From: Phreatobacter aquaticus
Lineage (GTDB): Bacteria > Pseudomonadota > Alphaproteobacteria > Rhizobiales > Phreatobacteraceae
Assembly (NCBI RefSeq): GCF_005160265.1
Contig: NZ_CP039865.1
Coordinates: 3,310,828 to 3,374,827 of the forward strand
Length of the DNA: 64,000 nt
Direction of reading: 5' to 3'
Shown here: one piece after another, positions 44,941 to 64,000 of the stretch
Layout of the letters: every line of letters starts with the position of its first letter
How positions within the stretch are numbered: position 1 is the stretch's first letter
Position numbers and translations under genes: made by a program
Notes under the pieces: generated by a model
What the model saw: only the letters and a program-made list of their open reading frames with translations
Databases searched by the model: none
Told to the model about the DNA's origin: nothing

Positions 44941-45459
44941 GTGGATCGCGCGGAAAAGAAGGAGCTTGTCGGCACGCTGAACGAGGTCTTCTCGACCTCG
45001 AGCGTCGTTGTCGTCGCTCACTATTCCGGCCTCACCGTCGCGCAGATGCAGGACCTCCGTCGCAAGATGAAGGCCCAGGGCGCGTCCGTGAAGGTCACAA
45101 AAAACCGCCTCGCGAAGATCGCTCTCGAAGGCACGGACGTCGCGTCGATCGGAGCCCTGCTGAAGGGCCCCACGATCCTGGCTATCAGCCATGATCCCGT
45201 CGCGGCACCGAAAGTGGCTGTCGAATTTGCCAAGGCGAACGAGAAGTTCGTCATCCTTGGCGGTGCGATGGGCACGACCGCACTGAACCCAGATGGTGTG
45301 AGGGCTCTCGCCACCATGCCGTCGCTCGACGAACTGCGCGCCAAGCTCGTGGGCCTTATCCAGGCTCCCGCGACCAAGCTCGCCCAGCTCTCGACCGCGC
45401 CTGCTGCCAAGCTTGCGCGCGTGTTCGGCGCCTATGCCAAACGAGACGAAGCCGCGTGA
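44941..45459 (+). CDS. rplJ: 50S ribosomal protein L10
   Basis: A 172-residue base of the L7/L12 stalk. The N-terminal rRNA-binding domain ([35 protein letters not shown]) and the C-terminal L12-binding helix ([20 protein letters not shown]) are present. It starts with GTG at 44941, preceded by AGAGAGAG directly after a hairpin, an arrangement suited to translational control. Confidence 0.96.
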   Translation: MDRAEKKELVGTLNEVFSTSSVVVVAHYSGLTVAQMQDLRRKMKAQGASVKVTKNRLAKIALEGTDVASIGALLKGPTILAISHDPVAAPKVAVEFAKANEKFVILGGAMGTTALNPDGVRALATMPSLDELRAKLVGLIQAPATKLAQLSTAPAAKLARVFGAYAKRDEAA

Positions 45460-45510
45460 GGCTTATCTCTCACACTCAACGGTTCGAACCGATCACAAGG
45501 AAGTAGTTAC

Positions 45511-45885
45511 ATGGCTGATCTTGCCAAAATCGTCGACGAGCTGTCGTCGCTCACCGTTCTGGAAGCCGCCGAGCTTGCAAAGCTCCTCGAAGAGAAGTGG
45601 GGCGTCTCCGCCGCTGCTGCCGTCGCCGTCGCCGCCGCTCCGGCCGGCGCTGCTGCTGCTGCCGTCGAAGAGCAGACCGAGTTCACCGTGATGCTTGCCG
45701 CCGCTGGCGACAAGAAGATCGAGGTGATCAAGGAAGTGCGCGCCATCACCGGTCTGGGCCTGAAGGAAGCCAAGGACCTGGTCGAGGCCGCTCCGAAGGC
45801 TGTCAAGGAAGGCGTGACCAAGGACGAGGCCGAGAAGCTGAAGAAGCAGCTCGAGGCCGCCGGCGCCAAGGTCGAACTGAAGTAA
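45511..45885 (+). CDS. rplL: 50S ribosomal protein L7/L12
   Basis: A 124-residue stalk protein that recruits translation factors. The N-terminal dimer domain ([20 protein letters not shown]), Ala-rich hinge ([18 protein letters not shown]) and C-terminal factor-binding domain ([20 protein letters not shown]) follow in order. GGAAG precedes the start. Transcribed with rplJ. Confidence 0.98.
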   Translation: MADLAKIVDELSSLTVLEAAELAKLLEEKWGVSAAAAVAVAAAPAGAAAAAVEEQTEFTVMLAAAGDKKIEVIKEVRAITGLGLKEAKDLVEAAPKAVKEGVTKDEAEKLKKQLEAAGAKVELK

Positions 45886-46026
45886 TATTGGGAGTGCGGG
45901 CGGTCTTGCGATCGCCCGCGCACCTTCCCGCCGGTTGGGTTTGACCATCCGGAGGGGCCCGCCGAGAGGTGGAATTTTCGAATTGGAGGCGACAAGCCTC
46001 CTGGAGTGCAACAGGTGTCAAACGCT

Positions 46027-46078
46027 TGACCGGACGGTCCAGGGTCGTGGAAACGACCCGATTTGGACCGTCCGGTCA
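46027..46078 (+). other. Long hairpin between rplL and rpoB
   Basis: A perfect 15-bp stem TGACCGGACGGTCCA (46027-46041) with TGGACCGTCCGGTCA (46064-46078), continued inside by GGGTCGT (46042-46048), GGAA tetraloop and ACGACCC (46053-46059), with only four unpaired bases on one side. A smaller hairpin GGAGGC/GCCTCC (45985-46001) precedes it. In E. coli this gap holds an attenuator and an RNase III site; the long duplex here suggests RNase III cleavage that separates stalk-protein mRNA from polymerase mRNA (inference). Confidence 0.8.
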
Positions 46079-46164
46079 GGCGTCTGCGGTGAGGGGTCTT
46101 CTCCGACCTCCTGCCGTCGAGACCGGACCGCCGTCGACGCCAGGCGGTCCAAGCGAGAGGCGAC

Positions 46165-50301
<4,137 letters not shown>

Positions 50302-50319
50302 CAGTTCGACAGGTCTTTA

Positions 50320-50343
50320 CGGAACCGGGTGCGCCCGGTTCCG
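50320..50343 (+). other. Hairpin between rpoB and rpoC
   Basis: Perfect 10-bp stem CGGAACCGGG (50320-50329), loop TGCG, CCCGGTTCCG (50334-50343), 18 bases after the rpoB stop. No T-run follows, so it is not a terminator; an mRNA processing or stability element is more likely. Confidence 0.7.
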
Positions 50344-50424
50344 ACCAAATCGTTCACTTCGGCCGCGATGCCTTCGCTCCGGCCATGATTTTTTCCCGGT
50401 TTTCCCGGGGCTTTGGAGACTGCG

Positions 50425-54630
<4,206 letters not shown>

Positions 54631-54660
54631 CGCCTGGGTGCCCTCGGCACCTAAAGAGAA

Positions 54661-54687
54661 GGGCCGCCCAACCGGGCGGCCCTTTTT
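54661..54687. terminator. Strong terminator after rpoC, probably bidirectional
   Basis: Nine-bp GC stem GGGCCGCCC (54661-54669), loop AACC, GGGCGGCCC (54674-54682), then TTTTT. Read on the other strand the stem is followed by TTCTCTTT, so it can also end the convergent secreted-protein gene that stops at 54712. Confidence 0.95.
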
Positions 54688-54711
54688 CGTCTGGCGGGTG
54701 CTGCCCGGCTC

Positions 54712-55104
54712 TTACTGGGCGCGGCAGCTGGATGTCGACACGCACACCAGGTTGGTGGTCGAGCAGAGATTGACCCCACGACGCTCGACCGAGCGATCGT
54801 TCTCGAACACGACCTTCATGTCGAACTGGCAATAGCCGCGATCGCGCTGACGGCGAGTCGGGACGACCCGCATGGATTCTCCGGAATCAATCGTTGAATC
54901 GCCAAGACGATCGTCACCCCAGCCGCGGGTGTCGACATCGGTCATGTAGAACTCGCGAATCGTCAGGTTCGTGCGGTTCACGACATTGATCCAGCGCTGC
55001 TGGCCGTCACGGTCCGTCTGCGCGGTCGCCGGCGCAATGGTGGCGGCAGAGCTCGCAAGCAAGGCTGCGGTCGCGGCAGCCAAGAAAGTGGCTTTGAATG
55101 TCAT
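54712..55104 (-). CDS. Small secreted protein, unknown function
   Basis: A 130-residue protein with a Sec signal (TFKATFLAAATAALLASSAA, mature from about TAQ). The mature domain has INVVNRTNLTIREFYMTDVD, a GWGDDRLG turn and VVFENDRSVERRGVNLCSTT, with four cysteines that could form two disulfides. I recall similar exported proteins of Alphaproteobacteria annotated as hypothetical. GAGGAAG precedes the start. It is transcribed against the flow of the polymerase and str operons, between rpoC and rpsL, so it is an insertion into an otherwise conserved order. Confidence 0.78.
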   Translation of the reverse strand: MTFKATFLAAATAALLASSAATIAPATAQTDRDGQQRWINVVNRTNLTIREFYMTDVDTRGWGDDRLGDSTIDSGESMRVVPTRRQRDRGYCQFDMKVVFENDRSVERRGVNLCSTTNLVCVSTSSCRAQ

Positions 55105-55765
55105 GATAGGCTTCCTCTTCAGCTAACCGCCCGGCTCCTGATACCGGCAGCGATTCCCCATGAATGTCGTCCGGCACGTCGGAGCGACGGCCGATTGTTT
55201 CGCTCGGACGGAGGCAGGTGGGCGTCGGGTCGCAACCTCACCTCGTCGCGCGGCACTATGCCCGGGAACTGCGCAAAGAGCCTATCAGTTGATTTCCCGA
55301 TATCCGGGTAAGGGGGGCGCCAGAGGATCGACGAGCCCGTCAGGCTGCCGCCCTGAGGGCAGGGGAGGCGAATGGCACGGCGGATGATCCTTTCGTGCGG
55401 GTGCTGATCAGCGAAACTTCCCGTCTTTGAAGGGCCTGGCTGTGCGTGACGCTTGACGACCCCCGAGTCAGCGTGTATTGCGGCCCAACTTTCCCGGCGT
55501 ATGTCGGTCGCCAACACGGTCTTGATGCGGTTCCACCGCCCCCGACCGAAGCGTACCGAGACTACGCCGCCTGACGTCAGTCAGATTCGAACGCATGATC
55601 CGGACGCCGAAAGGCGCTCTGATCCTCTGTTTTCGCCGGGCGCAGTTTGTCCTTCCAGGGCAAACCGAGCGCCCGGTTGTTCGTTCCGGTAACGGGACGG
55701 GCACGTCATTAGCTTTGTGAGGTGCGGGCAACCGCTTCTCGATTGGTTCAAGGACAAGGCCGCCG
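55105..55765 (+). promoter_or_regulatory. str operon promoter region
   Basis: A 661-base gap before rpsL without a credible gene. The best promoter is TTGACG (55453-55458), 17-base spacer, TATTGC (55476-55481), giving a leader of nearly 280 bases for the rpsL-rpsG-fusA-tuf transcript. The part from 55105 to 55440 should also hold the promoter of the minus-strand secreted-protein gene, but I cannot pin it down. I see no repeat or RNA gene in it. Confidence 0.5.
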
Positions 55766-56137
55766 ATGCCGACAGTCAACCAGCTGATCCGCAAGCCGCG
55801 TCAGCCGCGCACCTACCGCTCGAAGTCCCGCCATATGGAGGGCTGCCCGCAGAAGCGTGGCGTGTGCACACGCGTCTACACCACGACCCCGAAGAAGCCG
55901 AACTCGGCTCTCCGTAAGGTTGCCAAGGTTCGCCTCACCAACGGTTTTGAGGTGATCGGTTACATCCCGGGTGAAGGCCACAACCTTCAGGAACACTCGG
56001 TGGTGATGATCCGTGGCGGTCGCGTCAAGGATCTTCCGGGTGTGCGTTACCACATCCTCCGCGGCGTCCTCGATACCCAGGGCGTCAAGAACCGCAAACA
56101 GCGTCGTTCGAAGTACGGCGCCAAGCGGCCCAAGTAA
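55766..56137 (+). CDS. rpsL: 30S ribosomal protein S12
   Basis: A 123-residue decoding-centre protein. Lys43 (TTTPKKPNS) and Lys88 (GGRVKDLPG) are the wild-type residues whose replacement gives streptomycin resistance, so the genotype is sensitive. It opens the str operon; rpsG follows after a strongly structured 84-base gap. Confidence 0.98.
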   Translation: MPTVNQLIRKPRQPRTYRSKSRHMEGCPQKRGVCTRVYTTTPKKPNSALRKVAKVRLTNGFEVIGYIPGEGHNLQEHSVVMIRGGRVKDLPGVRYHILRGVLDTQGVKNRKQRRSKYGAKRPK

Positions 56138-56144
56138 GCAGTTT

Positions 56145-56197
56145 CCACCGGCTGCTCCAAGCCGAGGCGCGTTGCGCCGGGTAGGAGCGGCCGGTGG
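56145..56197 (+). other. Structured rpsL-rpsG intercistronic element
   Basis: CCACCGGCTGCTCC (56145-56158) pairs over 14 positions (one G-U) with GGAGCGGCCGGTGG (56184-56197), enclosing the inner hairpin GGCGC-GTT-GCGCC (56166-56178). In E. coli S7 represses its operon by binding the rpsL-rpsG gap; by position this is a candidate equivalent, although the sequence is unrelated as far as I can tell. Confidence 0.75.
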
Positions 56198-56203
56198 CTT
56201 TAG

Positions 56204-56692
<489 letters not shown>

Positions 56693-56732
56693 CGAAACTT
56701 AAGGGCCCTGACGGGTTCGAAGGATTACGATC

Positions 56733-58808
<2,076 letters not shown>

Positions 58809-58875
58809 CCGTCCGTCCGGCTGGTGCCGCGGGTCTCTGATCCCGCACTGGTAAGCAAATTGAAGGAGGCCTCCG

Positions 58876-60066
<1,191 letters not shown>

Positions 60067-60078
60067 TTCACTGTCGAG

Positions 60079-60107
60079 AGGGTGCGCTCAGTCGCGCGCC
60101 CTTTCGT
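60079..60107 (+). terminator. Terminator between tuf2 and rpsJ
   Basis: Nine-pair stem AGGGTGCGC (60079-60087) and GCGCGCCCT (60094-60102) with one G-U pair and loop TCAGTC, then TTCGTTTT. It probably ends or attenuates the str transcript before the S10 operon. Confidence 0.8.
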
Positions 60108-60128
60108 TTTGCCTGAAGGGGCGAACCC

Positions 60129-60437
60129 ATGAACGGTCAGAACATCCGGATCCGCCTCAAGGCGTTCGACCACCGGGTCCTGGACACGTCGACACGCGAA
60201 ATCGTCAATACGGCGAAGCGTACCGGCGCCCAGGTCCGTGGGCCGATCCCGCTGCCGACGCGGATCGAGAAGTTCACGGTGAACCGCTCGCCGCACATCG
60301 ACAAGAAGTCGCGCGAGCAGTTTGAGATCCGCACCCATAAGCGGCTTCTCGATATCGTCGATCCGACCCCGCAGACGGTCGATGCCCTTATGAAGCTCGA
60401 TCTCGCTGCCGGTGTGGACGTCGAGATTAAGCTTTGA
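60129..60437 (+). CDS. rpsJ: 30S ribosomal protein S10
   Basis: A 102-residue head protein that also acts as NusE in antitermination. The conserved start [20 protein letters not shown] and [18 protein letters not shown] are complete. First gene of the S10 operon; GAAGGGG precedes the start. Confidence 0.98.
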   Translation: MNGQNIRIRLKAFDHRVLDTSTREIVNTAKRTGAQVRGPIPLPTRIEKFTVNRSPHIDKKSREQFEIRTHKRLLDIVDPTPQTVDALMKLDLAAGVDVEIKL

Positions 60438-60537
60438 GTCGCATGACGCGCCGATGACGGCGCGTCTCGAAAAGAACCCGGGTCCTCTCCGGTCCTGAAA
60501 TGGACGCGGATGACCCCAATTCAGAGGAATGCGCGCA

Positions 60538-61251
60538 ATGCGTTCCGGTGTGATTGCTAAGAAGATGGGCATGACCCGCATCTTCACCGAGGGCGGCGAG
60601 CACGTCCCCGTGACGGTGCTGGTGCTGGACGACTGCCAGGTCGTCGCCCACCGCACGGCCGACAAGGATGGCTACACGGCTCTCCAGCTCGGTGCCGGTC
60701 TTGCCAAGGTGAAGAACACGTCGAAGGCCCAGCGTGGGCATTTCGCGGTCGCCAAGGTCGAGCCGAAGCACGAGATCGTCGAGTTCCGCGTCGGCGACCA
60801 GGAACTCGTGCCGGTTGGCGCGCGCTTCTCGGCCGACCACTTCCTGCCTGGCCAGTTCGTCGACGTGACGGGCACCTCGCAGGGTAAGGGCTTTGCCGGT
60901 GCCATGAAGCGGCACAATTTCGGCGGTCTGCGTGCCACCCACGGCGTCTCCGTCTCGCACCGTTCGCACGGTTCGACGGGTATGCGTCAGGATCCGGGCC
61001 GCGTGTTCAAGAACAAGCGCATGGCCGGCCATATGGGCGTGGTTCGTGTGACGACGCAGAACCTGAAGGTTGTCCGCACCGACGTGGAGCGCGGCATCAT
61101 CCTGGTCGAGGGTGCCGTTCCCGGCTCCAAGGGCGGATGGATCCTGGTTCGCGACGCGGTGAAGAAGCCGCTTCCCAAGGATGTTCCGGTTCCGGGCAGC
61201 TTCACGCTGCCGGGTGCTGAGGCTCCGGCCGCTCAGACGACGGAGGGTTGA
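60538..61251 (+). CDS. rplC: 50S ribosomal protein L3
   Basis: A 237-residue early-assembly protein near the peptidyl-transferase centre. The signature [18 protein letters not shown]-like stretch and [20 protein letters not shown] are present. The ATG at 60538 is chosen for GAGGA nine bases upstream; another ATG three codons earlier directly follows that site. The C-terminus has a short extension ([12 protein letters not shown]). Confidence 0.97.
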   Translation: MRSGVIAKKMGMTRIFTEGGEHVPVTVLVLDDCQVVAHRTADKDGYTALQLGAGLAKVKNTSKAQRGHFAVAKVEPKHEIVEFRVGDQELVPVGARFSADHFLPGQFVDVTGTSQGKGFAGAMKRHNFGGLRATHGVSVSHRSHGSTGMRQDPGRVFKNKRMAGHMGVVRVTTQNLKVVRTDVERGIILVEGAVPGSKGGWILVRDAVKKPLPKDVPVPGSFTLPGAEAPAAQTTEG

Positions 61252-61252
61252 G

Positions 61253-61873
61253 ATGGAACTTAAGGTCAAAACCCTCGACGGCGCCGATGTCGGCTCCGTC
61301 AATCTGTCGGACGAGATCTTCGGTCTCGAGCCGCGCGCAGACATCCTGCACCGCGTCGTGCGCTGGCAGCTTGCCAAGCGTCGCGCCGGCACGCATGACG
61401 TCAAGAACCGCGCCGAAGTCTGGCGGACCGGCAAGAAGATGTACAAGCAGAAGGGTTCGGGCGGCGCCCGTCACTCGTCTGCTCGTGCCAACCTGTTCCG
61501 CGGCGGTGGCCGTTCCTTCGGCCCGACGCCGCGCTCGCATGAGCACGCGCTGCCGAAGAAGGTCCGTGCTCTCGGTCTGAAGCATGCGCTCTCGACCAAG
61601 GTGAAGGCCGGCTCGATCATCGTGCTCGAGAAGGCCTCGTCGGATGCGTCGAAGACCAAGGCCTTGAAGGCTCAGTTCGAGAAGCTGGGGCTGAAGAGCG
61701 TCCTGATCATCGATGGCGCCGAGGTCGACAAGAACTTCGCGCTGGCCGCCCGCAACATCCCGCTCGTGGATGTGCTGCCGGTCCAGGGCATCAACGTCTA
61801 TGACATCATGCGTCGCAATACGCTGGTGTTGACGAAGGCCGCTGTGGATGCGCTGGAGGCGCGCTTCAAATGA
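61253..61873 (+). CDS. rplD: 50S ribosomal protein L4
   Basis: A 206-residue exit-tunnel protein. The extended loop that lines the tunnel ([20 protein letters not shown], then [19 protein letters not shown]) is intact. In E. coli L4 represses the S10 operon. The start is one base after the rplC stop codon, with GGAGG inside the end of rplC. Confidence 0.98.
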   Translation: MELKVKTLDGADVGSVNLSDEIFGLEPRADILHRVVRWQLAKRRAGTHDVKNRAEVWRTGKKMYKQKGSGGARHSSARANLFRGGGRSFGPTPRSHEHALPKKVRALGLKHALSTKVKAGSIIVLEKASSDASKTKALKAQFEKLGLKSVLIIDGAEVDKNFALAARNIPLVDVLPVQGINVYDIMRRNTLVLTKAAVDALEARFK

Positions 61874-62169
61874 GCACCGTCGATCCGCGTCACTACGACG
61901 TCATCAAGGCGCCGCTGATCACCGAGAAGGGCTCGTTGGTTGCGGAGCAGAACCAGGTGATCTTCCGGGTCGCCGGCACCGCCACCAAGCCTCAGATCAA
62001 GGCCGCCGTGGAAAAGCTGTTCGATGTCAAGGTCAAGAGCGTGAACACGCTTGTCCAAAAGGGCAAGACGAAGCGCTTCAAGGGCATGCTCGGCCAGCGC
62101 TCGGACGTGAAAAAAGCGATCGTGACCCTCGCCGAGGGCCATTCGATCGACATCACGACCGGTCTGTGA
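61870..62169 (+). CDS. rplW: 50S ribosomal protein L23
   Basis: A 99-residue protein at the tunnel exit and docking point for trigger factor and [23 protein letters not shown] and [20 protein letters not shown] are typical. Its ATG overlaps the rplD stop codon (ATGA), so the two are translationally coupled. Confidence 0.97.
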   Translation: MSTVDPRHYDVIKAPLITEKGSLVAEQNQVIFRVAGTATKPQIKAAVEKLFDVKVKSVNTLVQKGKTKRFKGMLGQRSDVKKAIVTLAEGHSIDITTGL

Positions 62170-62188
62170 GGCGAGGGGACTAGGAACC

Positions 62189-63022
62189 ATGGCACTCAAG
62201 ACCTTCAAGCCGATCACGCCGAGCCTTCGTCAGCTCGTCCTGGTCGACCGCTCCGACCTCTACAAGGGCAAGCCGGTCAAGACCCTGACCGAAGGCAAGT
62301 CTGCGACTGGCGGCCGTAACAATCTCGGCCGCATCACCTCGCGTTTCCGCGGCGGTGGCCACAAGAAGTCCTACCGTCTGGTGGACTTCAAGCGGCGCAA
62401 GGTCGACATGCCGGCCGTTGTCGAGCGTCTGGAATATGATCCGAACCGCTCGGCCTTCATCGCTCTGGTGAAGTACGCCGATGGCGAGCTGTCCTACATC
62501 ATTGCTCCGCAGCGCCTTGCTGTCGGCGACCAGGTGGTGGCCGGCGAAAGCGTCGACGTGAAGCCCGGCAATTGCATGCCGATCGCCAACATCCCGGTTG
62601 GCACGATCGTGCACAATGTCGAGATGAAGATTGGCAAGGGTGGTGCGGTTGCCCGCTCCGCCGGCACCTATGCCCAGATCGTCGGTCGTGACGAGGGCTA
62701 CGTGATCCTGCGTCTGAATTCGGGCGAGCAGCGCCTGGTCCATGGCCGTTGCCTGGCGACCATCGGTGCCGTGTCCAATCCGGACCACATGAACGTTTCG
62801 ATCGGCAAGGCCGGTCGTAACCGCTGGAAGGGCCTTCGTCCGCACAATCGCGGCGTGGCCATGAACCCGATCGACCATCCGCACGGCGGCGGCGAAGGCC
62901 GTACCTCCGGCGGCCGTCACCCCGTCACGCCCTGGGGCTTCCCGACCAAGGGCAAGAAGACTCGTTCGAACAAGCGGACCGACAAGTTTATCTTGGCGAG
63001 CCGTCATTCGAAGAAGAAGTAA
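62189..63022 (+). CDS. rplB: 50S ribosomal protein L2
   Basis: A 277-residue core protein needed for peptidyl transfer and subunit association. [32 protein letters not shown] and the C-terminal [19 protein letters not shown] with its conserved His are present. Ten bases separate it from rpsS. Confidence 0.99.
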   Translation: MALKTFKPITPSLRQLVLVDRSDLYKGKPVKTLTEGKSATGGRNNLGRITSRFRGGGHKKSYRLVDFKRRKVDMPAVVERLEYDPNRSAFIALVKYADGELSYIIAPQRLAVGDQVVAGESVDVKPGNCMPIANIPVGTIVHNVEMKIGKGGAVARSAGTYAQIVGRDEGYVILRLNSGEQRLVHGRCLATIGAVSNPDHMNVSIGKAGRNRWKGLRPHNRGVAMNPIDHPHGGGEGRTSGGRHPVTPWGFPTKGKKTRSNKRTDKFILASRHSKKK

Positions 63023-63031
63023 GGGCACGTC

Positions 63032-63310
63032 ATGGCACGTTCCGTCTGGAAAGGTCCGTTCGTCGACGGATACCTCCTGAAGAAGGCCGATACCGCCCGT
63101 TCGTCGGGCCGGCATGAGGTCATCAAGATCTGGAGCCGTCGCTCCACGATCCTGCCCCACTTCGTGGGTCTGACCTTCGGCGTCTACAACGGTCAGAAGC
63201 ATGTCCCGGTGCAGGTCACCGAGGAGATGGTTGGACACAAGTTCGGCGAGTTCTCGCCGACTCGCACCTTTTACGGCCATGCGGCCGATAAAAAATCCAA
63301 GCGGAAGTGA
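63032..63310 (+). CDS. rpsS: 30S ribosomal protein S19
   Basis: A 92-residue head protein. [18 protein letters not shown] and the conserved core [20 protein letters not shown] through [12 protein letters not shown] are complete. Directly between rplB and rplV in the S10 operon. Confidence 0.98.
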   Translation: MARSVWKGPFVDGYLLKKADTARSSGRHEVIKIWSRRSTILPHFVGLTFGVYNGQKHVPVQVTEEMVGHKFGEFSPTRTFYGHAADKKSKRK

Positions 63311-63318
63311 GGTGAGAG

Positions 63319-63702
63319 ATGAGTAAGTCCGCCACTCCGCGCGCACTGAAGGACAACGAGGCGAAGGCCATCGCGCGCATGCTGCGCGTCAGCCCTCGCA
63401 AGCTGAACCTTGTTGCTGCGCTCATTCGTGGCAAGCCGGTCGATACCGCGCTTGCCGATCTCGAGTTCTCTCGCAAGCGTATCGCTGGCGACGTGAAGAA
63501 GTGCCTCGAGAGCGCCATCGCCAATGCCGAGAACAACCATGACCTCGATGTCGACGACCTGGTCGTCGCTGAGGCCCATGTCGGCAAGGCGTTCGTTCTG
63601 AAGCGCTTCCACGCTCGGGCCCGCGGTCGCGGTGCACGGATCGAGAAGCCCTTCTCCCACCTGACGATCGTTGTTCGTCAGGTTGAAGAAGCGAAGGTTT
63701 GA
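63319..63702 (+). CDS. rplV: 50S ribosomal protein L22
   Basis: A 127-residue protein whose beta-hairpin reaches into the exit tunnel. [19 protein letters not shown] and the C-terminal hairpin [20 protein letters not shown] are present. GGTGAGAG precedes the start, eight bases after rpsS. Confidence 0.97.
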   Translation: MSKSATPRALKDNEAKAIARMLRVSPRKLNLVAALIRGKPVDTALADLEFSRKRIAGDVKKCLESAIANAENNHDLDVDDLVVAEAHVGKAFVLKRFHARARGRGARIEKPFSHLTIVVRQVEEAKV

Positions 63703-63712
63703 GGAGAGAGCC

Positions 63713-64000
63713 ATGGGTCAGAAGATCAATCCGATCGGCTTCCGCCTCGGCATCAACCGCACCTGGGACTCGCGCTGGTTCGCCAACAAGGGCGAGTACG
63801 GCCGTCTCCTTCACGAGGATCTCAAGATCCGCCGTGAGCTGATGAAGCTGCTCAAGCAGGCCGCCGTCTCGAAGATCATCATCGAGCGTCCGCACCGCAA
63901 GTGCCGCGTCACGATCCACTCGGCTCGTCCGGGCATCGTGATCGGCAAGAAGGGCGCCGACATCGAGAAGCTGAAGAAGGCCGTCTCGAAGCTGACGCCG
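63713..64000 (+). CDS. rpsC: 30S ribosomal protein S3 (partial, cut by window edge)
   Basis: The first 96 residues of S3; the frame runs open to the end of the window. The start [20 protein letters not shown] and the KH-domain stretch [20 protein letters not shown] with its GKKG loop identify it. GGAGAGAG precedes the ATG, which lies 10 bases after the rplV stop. Confidence 0.97.
   Translation, partial: MGQKINPIGFRLGINRTWDSRWFANKGEYGRLLHEDLKIRRELMKLLKQAAVSKIIIERPHRKCRVTIHSARPGIVIGKKGADIEKLKKAVSKLTP

Noticed and set aside
44450-45194. Coding frame across the rplA-rplJ gap
   Set aside because: Not homologous to anything recognised, Arg/Ser-rich, and overlapping rplJ in another frame; the region fits a structured leader better.

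Overview
The window is one contiguous piece of a high-GC Alphaproteobacterium, most probably of the order Hyphomicrobiales (Rhizobiales). This is inferred from GC-rich third positions, from tRNA genes with an encoded CCA end, from the layout tuf - tRNA-Trp - secE - nusG - rplKAJL - rpoBC - rpsLG - fusA - tuf - S10 operon, and from the style of the transport and catabolic genes. I cannot name the genus. There is no sign of plasmid, prophage, insertion sequence or CRISPR.

Positions 1-8000 hold housekeeping and transport genes: an exported metallo-beta-lactamase-fold protein, tRNA-Thr, a tiny secreted protein, two tandem MHS-type major facilitator transporters with a large periplasmic insert, a secreted basic protein, the 23S rRNA methyltransferase RlmB and tRNA-Tyr. 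Positions 8000-18300 look like a catabolic locus: an IclR regulator, a complete LivFGMHK-type ABC importer whose LivM and LivG parts are one fused protein, and a divergent operon of SDR, double-EthD protein, KstD-like flavin dehydrogenase and a metallo-beta-lactamase-fold protein with an altered metal motif.

Positions 18300-26100 hold a tightly coupled operon under a LysR regulator: N-carbamoyl-D-amino-acid hydrolase, polar amino-acid ABC permease and ATPase, two periplasmic binding proteins, a NodB-fold hydrolase translationally overlapped with the first binding protein, and an ATZ/TRZ-type amidohydrolase. I read this as an uptake and degradation system for a cyclic ureide or imide (hydantoin-like): ring opening by the NodB-fold enzyme, then decarbamoylation. 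This is the best candidate for an undescribed system in the window. Positions 26100-39000 are mixed: methionine aminopeptidase, a DUF3916 protein, a beta-hydroxyacid dehydrogenase divergent from a LacI regulator with a palindromic operator, azoreductase plus DoxX divergent from a LysR regulator, a PhzS-like monooxygenase, EamA exporter, cupin, DUF2848, homogentisate dioxygenase and an MFS transporter.

Positions 39000-64000 are the transcription and translation supercluster, cut off inside rpsC at the right edge. Three non-ribosomal genes sit in or beside it: a lipoprotein before tuf1, a LysE-type exporter before secE, and a secreted protein on the opposite strand between rpoC and rpsL. Several gaps between its genes contain long perfect RNA hairpins: a 622-base rplA-rplJ region, a 15-bp plus 7-bp hairpin before rpoB, a 10-bp hairpin between rpoB and rpoC, and a 14-bp structure between rpsL and rpsG. 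The two tuf genes are almost identical. Just after tuf1 lies a displaced 35-base copy of the 3' end of tuf2, which looks like a recombination or integration scar.
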